From contig NZ_JAFBEC010000003.1 of NCBI RefSeq assembly GCF_016908595.1, forward strand, positions 1 to 64,000: DNA of 64,000 nucleotides, written 5' to 3'. The position numbers and the translations under genes are program-made. Below, piece by piece: positions 26,822-37,934 of this stretch. Source of the stretch: Geomicrobium sediminis (lineage in GTDB: Bacteria; Bacillota; Bacilli; Bacillales; Marinococcaceae). Below the pieces are notes generated by a model. The model had not been told where the DNA came from. It did not search any database and saw nothing but the letters and a program-made list of their open reading frames with translations. Numbering within the stretch: the first letter of the stretch is position 1; each line of letters starts with the position of its first letter.

Positions 26822-28048
26822 GTGGTGCAAGGGGAGAAAGGCAGAGTCATACAAGTTGCCATTATAACCGCCGTCGCTTTATTAGGTGATGCGATGCTGT
26901 TTATTGTATTGCCGATCTATTATGAGCAGTTTGGATTGACTGCTCTTTGGCAAATCGGCCTTCTTTTGTCGATCAACCGGCTTATTCGACTACCGATAAA
27001 CCCATTTGTTGCATGGTTTTATCGTCGGTACTCATTACGCACTGGTCTATTTATTGCGACCACTCTTGCTGCGTTAACGACGTTCTCTTATGGGGTGGCG
27101 ACAAGTTTTATCGTATTAGTCATTGCGCGGATGCTTTGGGGCGTTGCATGGTCGTTTTTGAGGATGGGTGGATTTTTAACAATTATTAAAGTGAGTACGA
27201 ATGAAAATCGAGGCAATCACATTGGCTTGTACAATGGGTTATGGGGGATGGGCGGATTAGTTGGCATGCTTGCCGGTGGATTTTTAGCCGATCAAATTCC
27301 GATTGTTATGATGACATCACTCTTCGCTCTACTCGCGTTGATTTGTATACCACTTATTGCATTTACTGTACCGCATTCAAATGTTGATCATCGTACAACC
27401 GCAAAAGCAATTTCGCCAACCTTTCAGTTCACGCCTTACATTTCGTTAATTCTAGTTACGAGCCTCTTCAAAGGCTTTCTCATAATGGGATTGTTCGCAT
27501 CAACATTAAGCCCATTAATTGAATCACGCATGCAAGAACCGATGACAATTGCTTCATTAATGATTGGGGCAGCAACGATTGCAGGGATTGTTCAGGCGAT
27601 CCGGTGGTGTTGGGATCCGTTTTTTGCACCGTTGATCGGGAGGTGGAGTGACCGACTTGAAAAGCGGTATACGCTGTTATTTGTACCGTTGATTGCTGGT
27701 GGAGTGTTGCTAGTGGTTGTTGGCTTTACAGAGTCGACACTACTGTTAATTGGATTGTTGCTTCTTTTCCAGCTCACGTCGACAATGCTCACAACGACGG
27801 TGGATACGCTTGCTGCATCAGCTGCAGCGAATACAGATGAAGTCAAGATGACGATGTGGCATACGATCTTAGACGACCTAGGTGCCGCAGTGGGCCCGTT
27901 AAGTTCATTTTTACTCTTAACATGGTTGGAAGGGTCTCTGTCAATTCTTTATGTCGGATCAGGACTATTAATGCTCGGTTACGCAGTAATTTGGGGCTCC
28001 TATTATTATAAAAGCAAACGGAAAACGACTCATGCCAATGCAGCATGA
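26822..28048 (+). CDS. MFS transporter
   Basis: A 408-residue, twelve-helix major facilitator. A helix-2/3 loop of basic type (RRYSLRTG), the RMLWGVAWSFLRMGGF segment and the mid-protein loop around residue 195 support the family. The N-terminus VIQVAIITAVALLGDAMLFIVLP is typical of drug- or metabolite-efflux DHA members. Start is GTG 26822 with AAGGTG ten bases upstream. The stop lies inside the terminator shared with the collagen-like gene. Substrate unknown. Confidence 0.88.
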   Translation: MVQGEKGRVIQVAIITAVALLGDAMLFIVLPIYYEQFGLTALWQIGLLLSINRLIRLPINPFVAWFYRRYSLRTGLFIATTLAALTTFSYGVATSFIVLVIARMLWGVAWSFLRMGGFLTIIKVSTNENRGNHIGLYNGLWGMGGLVGMLAGGFLADQIPIVMMTSLFALLALICIPLIAFTVPHSNVDHRTTAKAISPTFQFTPYISLILVTSLFKGFLIMGLFASTLSPLIESRMQEPMTIASLMIGAATIAGIVQAIRWCWDPFFAPLIGRWSDRLEKRYTLLFVPLIAGGVLLVVVGFTESTLLLIGLLLLFQLTSTMLTTTVDTLAASAAANTDEVKMTMWHTILDDLGAAVGPLSSFLLLTWLEGSLSILYVGSGLLMLGYAVIWGSYYYKSKRKTTHANAA

Positions 28049-28056
28049 GTCGTTTT
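28022..28056. terminator. Bidirectional terminator
   Basis: Perfect 14-bp stem AAAACGACTCATGC (28022-28035) with GCATGAGTCGTTTT (28043-28056), between the convergent MFS and collagen-like genes. Confidence 0.9.
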
Positions 28057-28057
28057 A

Positions 28058-31618
<3,561 letters not shown>

Positions 31619-31719
31619 TTATAGATGGTGTATGCAACGAGTAGAGAAAATGTTTTCTTGTTAATTTTCAAACAAAAGTTTATTCTATAGACAAATGTTT
31701 AATGAGGGGAGGATTCTTA

Positions 31720-32823
31720 GTGAAAGACAAGGAACGAATGGTTATGGAAAGAATAAAAAGAAATCCGTATATTACCCAAAATGAACTTGCAAATGAATTG
31801 CATCTTTCTCGATCTGCAGTTGCAGGTTATATTTCTGCATTGATGAAAAAAGGTACCATCGTTGGAAGAGCGTACATGTTCCCAGAAGAAGGTTCAATCA
31901 CTTGTATTGGTGGTGCCAATGTCGATCGAAAAGCATCTCTTAAGAGTAATTTTCAGAAAAATACATCGAATCCGGTGTCAACAACCCAGGCTTTAGGAGG
32001 TGTGGCAAGAAATATTGCAGAATCATTAGGGCGTCTAAGCGTTCCAGTTACATTATTAACGGTTGTAGGTGATGACCAAGAAGCCACTTGGCTCTTAGAC
32101 AAAACAACGCCTTATGTTGATATGAGTCACGTTCTCAGGTTGCCTGGTAAGAACACAGGAAGCTATACGGCAGTGTTGGACGACAGTGGTGATATGATCG
32201 TTGCATTTGCTGACATGGACATCTGTGAAGACGTTGAAGTGAACTTTGTTCGAGACAAGTGGAGTGTCATCCGTTCATCAAAGCACGTGTTGTTGGATAC
32301 GAATTTTTCTACTGAAGTCATTGCGGAAGTTATACGAAGCTGCAAAGAAGATCAAATAGCGTTATGTATTGCCCCAGTATCCGCACCAAAGATCAAACAA
32401 TTACCTGAAGATTTAAACGGAGTGACGTATCTTATATGCAATTATGGTGAAGCGGTTGAATGGGTAGGGCACAAGGGTGATTGTTACGAACAATTAGCAG
32501 ATGGTATTTTAAACAAAGGTGTGGGGAATGTCGTCATTACTGATGGGAAAAATGGAATCTTTTATAAACAAAAGCAAGGAACCACGAACCATTTGGAAGT
32601 AGTCGAGGTTCCTGTTACAGATGCAACAGGCGCAGGGGATGCGTTTGTAGCAGGATTTCTTTATGCACTAAATGAAGATAAAACGCTTGAAGAGGCTTGT
32701 GTAGTTGGTATGAATTGTTCAGCGCTAACGTTATCAACGTATGAAACCGTTTCTTCTCGGTTGAATGTTGCGAATCTTAAAAAAGAACAATTAGATCTAG
32801 TTGAGGAGTTGGGTACATTATGA
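31720..32823 (+). CDS. psuK: Pseudouridine kinase with N-terminal winged helix (PsuK)
   Basis: A 367-residue PfkB kinase carrying an N-terminal winged-helix domain (about 1-55: ITQNELANELHLSRSAVAGYI). The kinase part has TCIGGANVDRKA, the GG motif ALGGVARNIAESLGRL and the catalytic DATGAGDAFVAGF. Linkage to psuG by a four-base overlap identifies it as the kinase that makes pseudouridine 5'-phosphate. GTG 31720 is used because GAGGGGAGG lies eight bases before it. The DNA-binding domain may let the enzyme regulate its own operon. Confidence 0.92.
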   Translation: MKDKERMVMERIKRNPYITQNELANELHLSRSAVAGYISALMKKGTIVGRAYMFPEEGSITCIGGANVDRKASLKSNFQKNTSNPVSTTQALGGVARNIAESLGRLSVPVTLLTVVGDDQEATWLLDKTTPYVDMSHVLRLPGKNTGSYTAVLDDSGDMIVAFADMDICEDVEVNFVRDKWSVIRSSKHVLLDTNFSTEVIAEVIRSCKEDQIALCIAPVSAPKIKQLPEDLNGVTYLICNYGEAVEWVGHKGDCYEQLADGILNKGVGNVVITDGKNGIFYKQKQGTTNHLEVVEVPVTDATGAGDAFVAGFLYALNEDKTLEEACVVGMNCSALTLSTYETVSSRLNVANLKKEQLDLVEELGTL

Positions 32824-33764
32824 AATCAGCCATTGTTATATCAGCCGAAGTAAAGAAAGCATTGGAACAGCATAAGCCGGTTGTTGCACTTGAATCAACA
32901 ATTATTTCACACGGAATGCCTTACCCTAAAAATGTTGAAACGGCATTGGAAGTAGAAGAACTTATTCGCGCCAAAGGAGCAGTTCCAGCAACCATTGCAA
33001 TTATTTCTGGAGAAATTCGAGTTGGGTTATCAAAAGAAGATATTGAATTTTTAGGTAAAAGCAAAGAGATTGAGAAAGTAACTAGACGCGATCTTCCTTA
33101 CGTCGTCGCAAAGAAAAAACACGGGGCAACAACTGTGGCAGGAACGATGATTTGTGCGAATTTAGCTGGGATTTCTGTGTTTGCAACTGGAGGAATTGGC
33201 GGTGTTCATCGCGGGGCGGAAGTCACGATGGATGTTTCAGCTGACCTTGAAGAACTAGCCAAAACGAATGTCGCTGTTGTCTGTTCTGGCGCAAAGTCCA
33301 TTCTAGATATCGGCTTAACACGTGAATATTTAGAAACAAACGGAGTGCCGGTCATCGGCTTTGAAACGTCTGAATTGCCAGCATTCTATACGAGAGCAAG
33401 TCCACACACGGTTGATTACCGCATGGACCATACAGAAGAGATTGCTCGGTTCATGCAAACCAAGTGGAATCTTGGCTTAAACGGTGGAGTTGTTGTTGCA
33501 AATCCAATACCAGAGCATGCAGCATTATCAGAAGCCTATATTAGTCAGATTATCGAACAGGCGTTAGAGGAAGCAAAAGTGCACCAGATTCAAGGAAAAG
33601 ACGTGACGCCGTATCTTTTAGATCGATTAAAGACGTTAACGGATGGGAAGAGTTTAGAAGCCAACATAGAACTTGTGAAACATAATGCGAAGGTGGCAGC
33701 GAGGCTTGCCGTTCATTACCAGGCAGAATCGATTGACAAAAAAACAGTCACCAACGTATACTAA
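32820..33764 (+). CDS. psuG: Pseudouridine-5'-phosphate glycosidase (PsuG)
   Basis: A 314-residue enzyme that splits the C-C glycosidic bond of pseudouridine 5'-phosphate into uracil and ribose 5-phosphate. VVALESTIISHGMPYP, GATTVAGTM, FATGGIGGVHRGAE (metal and phosphate region) and CSGAKSILDIG with the likely catalytic lysine are all present. It overlaps psuK (ATGA). A promoter for the next gene lies within its last codons. Confidence 0.96.
   Translation: MKSAIVISAEVKKALEQHKPVVALESTIISHGMPYPKNVETALEVEELIRAKGAVPATIAIISGEIRVGLSKEDIEFLGKSKEIEKVTRRDLPYVVAKKKHGATTVAGTMICANLAGISVFATGGIGGVHRGAEVTMDVSADLEELAKTNVAVVCSGAKSILDIGLTREYLETNGVPVIGFETSELPAFYTRASPHTVDYRMDHTEEIARFMQTKWNLGLNGGVVVANPIPEHAALSEAYISQIIEQALEEAKVHQIQGKDVTPYLLDRLKTLTDGKSLEANIELVKHNAKVAARLAVHYQAESIDKKTVTNVY
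33733..33762 (+). promoter_or_regulatory. Promoter inside the end of psuG
   Basis: A perfect -35 TTGACA (33733-33738), 18-bp spacer and -10 TATACT (33757-33762). It overlaps the psuG stop codon and starts a leader of about 250 bases before the ABC-F gene. Confidence 0.8.
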
Positions 33765-33796
33765 GCCTAATTATGAAAAAGGAGGATGGTTATAGA

Positions 33797-33835
33797 ATGT
33801 TTTTACCTAGACTACGTTTCCCAACTTTGAACTAG
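33797..33835 (+). CDS. Leader peptide, 12 residues (MFLPRLRFPTLN)
   Basis: A short reading frame behind AAAAAGGAGGATGG, one of the strongest ribosome sites in the window. It lies in the leader of a resistance-type ABC-F gene, upstream of a hairpin and an attenuator-like terminator. Ribosome stalling on such leaders induces several antibiotic-resistance ABC-F and Erm genes. The spacing from GGAGG to ATG is eleven bases, a little long. Function is inferred from layout. Confidence 0.65.
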   Translation: MFLPRLRFPTLN

Positions 33836-33854
33836 TAATTGCATACGTTCAAAG

Positions 33855-33871
33855 GCTCTGCTTATGGCAGA
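33855..33871 (+). promoter_or_regulatory. Leader hairpin between the leader peptide and the attenuator
   Basis: CTCTGC (33855-33860) pairs with GCAGAG (33866-33871) across a five-base loop. It could take part in switching between anti-terminated and terminated leader forms, but the alternative pairing is not obvious by eye. Confidence 0.45.
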
Positions 33872-33914
33872 GTACACGGGATAAGTCTGTCATTTTATAA
33901 CATCTTCTACGTAC

Positions 33915-33945
33915 AAGAAGGGCGGATTTTTCTGCCCTTCTTTTT
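33915..33945 (+). terminator. Attenuator-type terminator before the ABC-F gene
   Basis: AAGAAGGGC (33915-33923) pairs with GCCCTTCTT (33934-33942) and is followed by T-rich sequence. It stands between promoter and gene, so full-length mRNA needs read-through. Confidence 0.8.
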
Positions 33946-34020
33946 GTTATGGTTAAAAAACTACAGACTCTCCTCTTACTTTGCCTGAGCGGTGCAAAGA
34001 TTAAGAGAGGAAGTTTTAAA

Positions 34021-35469
34021 ATGGAACAAGTTCAATTTGAAATAAATCAAGTTACACTCGCATTCGGTGATCGCCAAGTGTTAGACATTGAAAGTTTACG
34101 AGTTCATCAGTGGGACCGGATCGGTATTGTCGGTAAAAATGGTAGTGGGAAAAGTTCATTATTGAAATTACTTGAAGGCAGTTTAAAACCTTCAACCGGC
34201 CACGTAAAAAAGCATGTCGAATTTGGGTATTATGAACAATTATCGGCGCCAACATTAGATATACAACATCTAGACGGAGAAGTAAGAAGTCGTCTAGCAG
34301 TGCCTACTCATACCGGTGAGCAAATGAGCGGAGGAGAAGAAACGCGCACGAAACTTGCAACACTGTTATCAACGTATTATGAGGGCTTGCTTCTAGATGA
34401 ACCGACGACTCATCTAGACCAAGCAGGGATCGATTTTGTCATGGAGGAACTTTCTTATTACTATGGTACACTCCTACTCATTAGTCATGACCGACGTGTT
34501 TTAGACGAACTCGTCACAAAGATTTGGGAAATTGATGATGGTAAGGTCACGGAATACGTTGGGAATTACAGTCAATATGTTGAGACGAAAGAAGAAGAAC
34601 GACAAAAGCAGCGAGAAGAACATGATCATTATGTCAAAGAACGAGATCAACTTCACAGAGCGGTTGAAGTAAAAAAGAAACAAGCACAAAAGATAAGCAA
34701 AGGTAGTAAAGGTCAACCGAACGCCAATCGAATGTTCATGACAAAAGACAAAGGCACTTCACAAAAAGGCATCATGAAATCAGCGAAAGCGATGGAGCAA
34801 CGTCTCGAACAGATGGAGACGGTCCACGCTCCAGACGCTGTTCAATCCATTGTTTTTCATAAACCAAAAGCGTTAGAGCTTCATAATCGTATTCCGATTA
34901 TGATGGATCGAGCGACAATTAAAGTTGCCGATCGTTTGCTCATCGAGAATGTTAGTTTGCAATTGCCATTAGGTAAGACGATTGCTTTTACAGGTCATAA
35001 TGGCAGTGGTAAGTCGACGCTACTTGACTATATCGTAAACGGTCAGGAAGGAATGACACGCTCACCAAAAGTACAGTTTGGGGTGTTTAAGCAAAAGGAC
35101 TTTCGGTTTACTGAAGACGTGTCCGTATATGACTGGATGGAAGAACGAAGTGATCAATCAGAGACGACGATTCGTGCTGTGCTAGCCTCTATGCAATTTT
35201 CAGGAAATGATCTAAAGAAATCTGTCCTAGATTTAAGCGGTGGTGAAGCGATACGGCTTGTGTTAAGCCAATTATTTCTTGGGAATTATAATGTGTTAAT
35301 TCTTGATGAACCTACGAACTTTTTGGACATCCAAAGTGTGGAAGCATTAGAGAGAGTGATTCACGCATATGAAGGGACAATCCTTCTCGTGTCTCATGAT
35401 CGGGAATTTCTTCAAAGAGTTAGTGATGTTGAGTATAAGATCGTAAATCAAACGCTACAAGAACAATAA
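34021..35469 (+). CDS. Resistance-type ABC-F ribosomal protection protein
   Basis: A 482-residue twin-ATPase with Walker A GKNGSGKSS (38-46), signature MSGGE (102-106), Walker B LLLDEPT and a second cassette with GHNGSGKST, LSGGEAIRL and LILDEPTNFLD. A charged linker of roughly 100 residues lies between them, as in Msr, Vga, Lsa and VmlR proteins, which release macrolides, lincosamides or streptogramins from the ribosome. The N-terminus (EINQVTLAFGDRQVLDIESLRVHQWDRIGIVG) is nearest to Msr in my memory. ATG 34021 follows GAGAGGAAG; the longer frame would begin beyond the attenuator. Drug range is not inferable. Confidence 0.87.
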   Translation: MEQVQFEINQVTLAFGDRQVLDIESLRVHQWDRIGIVGKNGSGKSSLLKLLEGSLKPSTGHVKKHVEFGYYEQLSAPTLDIQHLDGEVRSRLAVPTHTGEQMSGGEETRTKLATLLSTYYEGLLLDEPTTHLDQAGIDFVMEELSYYYGTLLLISHDRRVLDELVTKIWEIDDGKVTEYVGNYSQYVETKEEERQKQREEHDHYVKERDQLHRAVEVKKKQAQKISKGSKGQPNANRMFMTKDKGTSQKGIMKSAKAMEQRLEQMETVHAPDAVQSIVFHKPKALELHNRIPIMMDRATIKVADRLLIENVSLQLPLGKTIAFTGHNGSGKSTLLDYIVNGQEGMTRSPKVQFGVFKQKDFRFTEDVSVYDWMEERSDQSETTIRAVLASMQFSGNDLKKSVLDLSGGEAIRLVLSQLFLGNYNVLILDEPTNFLDIQSVEALERVIHAYEGTILLVSHDREFLQRVSDVEYKIVNQTLQEQ

Positions 35470-35471
35470 GT

Positions 35472-35506
35472 AAACTGAGCCGCAACCGAAGATTGCGGCT
35501 CAGTTT
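35472..35506 (+). terminator. Terminator of the ABC-F gene
   Basis: Perfect 14-bp stem (35472-35485 with 35493-35506) ending in T-rich sequence. Confidence 0.85.
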
Positions 35507-35556
35507 CTGTTTAGGCATGGTACCCTATAGGAAATCTGTATAAGGGAGAATGACGG

Positions 35557-36195
35557 ATGACCATTCAATCTTTAGCTGTTGGACGACCGCAAGTGTTATC
35601 GTCAAAGCAAGATCAATCGATAACAACGGGAATTAAGAAGACACCGATTAAAGAAGTGGAATTAGAGTACGCTGGCTTTCAACATGACGATGTCGGAAAT
35701 AAGAAGAATCACGGGGGAGTAGATCGCGCAGTATGTTTTTACCCATATGAACATTATGCGATGTGGGAACGTGAACACGGTCAGAGATTACCGTTCCCAG
35801 CCTTTGGTGAGAACCTTACGGTTTCTACGATGCTTGAAGCAGACGTTTGCATCGGTGATGTTTATCAAATTGGTGAGGCAATTGTTGAAATTAGTCAAGG
35901 CAGGGTTCCGTGCGCGACGATCAATCTTTATACGTCATCTTCACAGTTACTCACTCGTTTTGTAGAAACGGGTTATACAGGTTATTTTGGAAGGGTGTTA
36001 CAACGAGGGACGGTGACCGATCAGTCTTTGATTACATTACTTCAAAGGGACCGAACTGAAGTAAGTGTGTTACACGCGATCCAAACGCTATTTCTTGGAG
36101 AAGATGTCTCAGAAATGGAGAGAATTCAGTCTATACCGAGTCTTTCTGAAGAATGGAAGAATCGCTTCGAAAAAAAGTTGCTTAAGAAGTCGTAA
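35557..36195 (+). CDS. MOSC domain protein (YiiM-like)
   Basis: A 212-residue MOSC-domain protein. GNKKNHGGVDRAVCFYPYEHY, FGENLTV and the cysteine segment QGRVPCATIN follow the YiiM/YflK plan. The cysteine binds molybdenum cofactor in characterised MOSC enzymes, which reduce N-hydroxylated compounds such as 6-hydroxylaminopurine. The C-terminus (about 150-212) is the usual 3-alpha helical add-on. Nothing next to it makes cofactor. Confidence 0.9.
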   Translation: MTIQSLAVGRPQVLSSKQDQSITTGIKKTPIKEVELEYAGFQHDDVGNKKNHGGVDRAVCFYPYEHYAMWEREHGQRLPFPAFGENLTVSTMLEADVCIGDVYQIGEAIVEISQGRVPCATINLYTSSSQLLTRFVETGYTGYFGRVLQRGTVTDQSLITLLQRDRTEVSVLHAIQTLFLGEDVSEMERIQSIPSLSEEWKNRFEKKLLKKS

Positions 36196-36236
36196 TCGAC
36201 GTCAATTAGAACAGCTTGCAATGTTTACCATCTTGG

Positions 36237-36269
36237 TTAGTTTAGCTTTTTTTGCGCACGCTAAGCTAA
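36237..36269 (+). promoter_or_regulatory. Inverted repeat before the BCCT gene
   Basis: TTAGTTTAGC (36237-36246) pairs with GCTAAGCTAA (36260-36269), one mismatch, 13-base loop. The right arm touches the ribosome site AAAGAGGTGA. It may be a DNA operator or an RNA hairpin that tunes translation. Confidence 0.4.
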
Positions 36270-36282
36270 AGAGGTGAATAAT

Positions 36283-37797
36283 GTGAAGCATTTACGGCTA
36301 GACTGGCCTGTCTTTTTAATTAGTGGGGGCGTACTCTTAGCATTTGTGATCGCTGCACTCATTAATGCAGAGGCGGTTAGCCAGTTTGTTGACGTTACAT
36401 TTGCATGGTCTTCAGAGTTTTTCGGCGCGTATTGGCAGATTCTCATGTTGCTAACGTTTCTGATTGCAATTTTTATGAGTGTTATGGATTTAGGGAAAGT
36501 TCGTCTTGGTGATCGTGACCTCCCTGAAATTTCAACGTTTAAATGGCTTGCAATGGTCATGACGACATTATTAGCGGGTGGCGGTGTGTTTTGGGCAGCT
36601 GCAGAACCGATGTATCATTACCTCGATACACCACCGTTATTTGATACGGATGATGCTTCAGCATCGGCGTTACATGCAGGTCTCGCTCAAGGGTTTTTAC
36701 ATTGGGGTTTTCTTGCTTGGTCAATGATTGGGACATTAGGTGTCGTCGTTTTAATGTACGCAAAAGAAAAAGGTTTACCGCTAAAGCCACGAACGTTACT
36801 TTATCCAATCATGGGTGAAAAAGTCATGCAATCGAATAGTATCATCGGAGCAATTGCCGACATTACTTCAATCATTGCGGCGTGTGCTGGCACAATTGGT
36901 CCAATCGGTTTTTTAGGTCTTCAAGCAGGCTATGGATTGAGTTCGATCTTTGGGCTGCCGGATACGTTTGCTGTGCAAGTTAGTATGATTTTTGTGCTCG
37001 TTGGGATTGCGACGATATCCGCAGCAACTGGAATTTACAAAGGGATTCAATGGTTAAGTCGTTTTAATATTGTATTTACGATTGTATTGGCGATCTTTAT
37101 TCTATTGCTCGGACCTACGGGATTTATCTTCGATCATTTTATTAGTGCATACGGGTCTTATTTGCAGAATTTCTTCTCAATGAGTTTATATCGGGGAGAC
37201 GAAGCCTGGTTATCAGGCTGGACGATTTTCTTTTGGGGATGGTTTATAGGATACGGTCCGATTATGGCAGTATTCATTAGTCGAATTTCTGATGGGCGCT
37301 CAATTCGTGAGCTTTTTCTAAGCGTGGCATTTTTGGCGCCGATTGTGACCAACTTTTGGTTTACCGTTGTTGGAGGGACAGGCCTTTACTTTGAAACGCA
37401 GAATCCTGGTTCTGTAAGTGATGTATTAAATGAAGGTGGACTTCCTGCTTCTATTTTTGCGATTGTACAGCAACTACCATTTGCGTTTTGGTTCGCTATT
37501 GCTTTTATTATCGTAACGTGTGTGTTTGTTGCCACAACTGCAGATACGATTGCGTATACCATTTCCATGATTATTACGGGACAACATACGCCACCAAGAA
37601 GCGTACGCATGTTTTGGGCAATTATCTTCGGTGCGGTAGCGGCTGTATTATTGTGGATTGGTCAAGGGACGGTTGATGCGTTACAATCATTTATTGTCGT
37701 TACAGCAGTGCCCGTATCACTTCTAATGCTAACGACTCTTTGGACGGCACCCCAGACGGCGAAGAAGTTACTAAAAGAGAAACATCGACGAATGTAG
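36283..37797 (+). CDS. BCCT family osmolyte transporter (betaine/carnitine/choline)
   Basis: A 504-residue, twelve-helix secondary transporter. The family signature GWTIFFWGWFIGYGPIMAVFI and RISDGRSIRE are present, as is WAAAEPMYHYLDTPP near helix 3. Members such as OpuD bring in glycine betaine with sodium; others carry choline or carnitine. Specificity cannot be settled by eye. GTG 36283 is the start, six bases after GAGGTGA. A terminator follows. Together with KtrAB it points to osmotic adaptation. Confidence 0.93.
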   Translation: MKHLRLDWPVFLISGGVLLAFVIAALINAEAVSQFVDVTFAWSSEFFGAYWQILMLLTFLIAIFMSVMDLGKVRLGDRDLPEISTFKWLAMVMTTLLAGGGVFWAAAEPMYHYLDTPPLFDTDDASASALHAGLAQGFLHWGFLAWSMIGTLGVVVLMYAKEKGLPLKPRTLLYPIMGEKVMQSNSIIGAIADITSIIAACAGTIGPIGFLGLQAGYGLSSIFGLPDTFAVQVSMIFVLVGIATISAATGIYKGIQWLSRFNIVFTIVLAIFILLLGPTGFIFDHFISAYGSYLQNFFSMSLYRGDEAWLSGWTIFFWGWFIGYGPIMAVFISRISDGRSIRELFLSVAFLAPIVTNFWFTVVGGTGLYFETQNPGSVSDVLNEGGLPASIFAIVQQLPFAFWFAIAFIIVTCVFVATTADTIAYTISMIITGQHTPPRSVRMFWAIIFGAVAAVLLWIGQGTVDALQSFIVVTAVPVSLLMLTTLWTAPQTAKKLLKEKHRRM

Positions 37798-37799
37798 TC

Positions 37800-37836
37800 A
37801 AGGATGAAAGTACATACTTTGTACTTTCATCCTTTT
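37800..37836 (+). terminator. Terminator of the BCCT gene
   Basis: 15-bp perfect stem (37800-37814 with 37820-37834) and a T-run. Confidence 0.9.
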
Positions 37837-37934
37837 GTATGATCAGGAGGAAAGTAGCAGTGGCAAACAAGAACATATGCACATCCGTAATTAACTGAAT
37901 AATGAGATGATAAAGAAAATAGGAGGGTTGTCTA

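Noticed and set aside
33949-34020. Longer N-terminus of the ABC-F protein
   Set aside because: It would begin right at the attenuator T-run without a ribosome site, whereas GAGAGGAAG serves ATG 34021.
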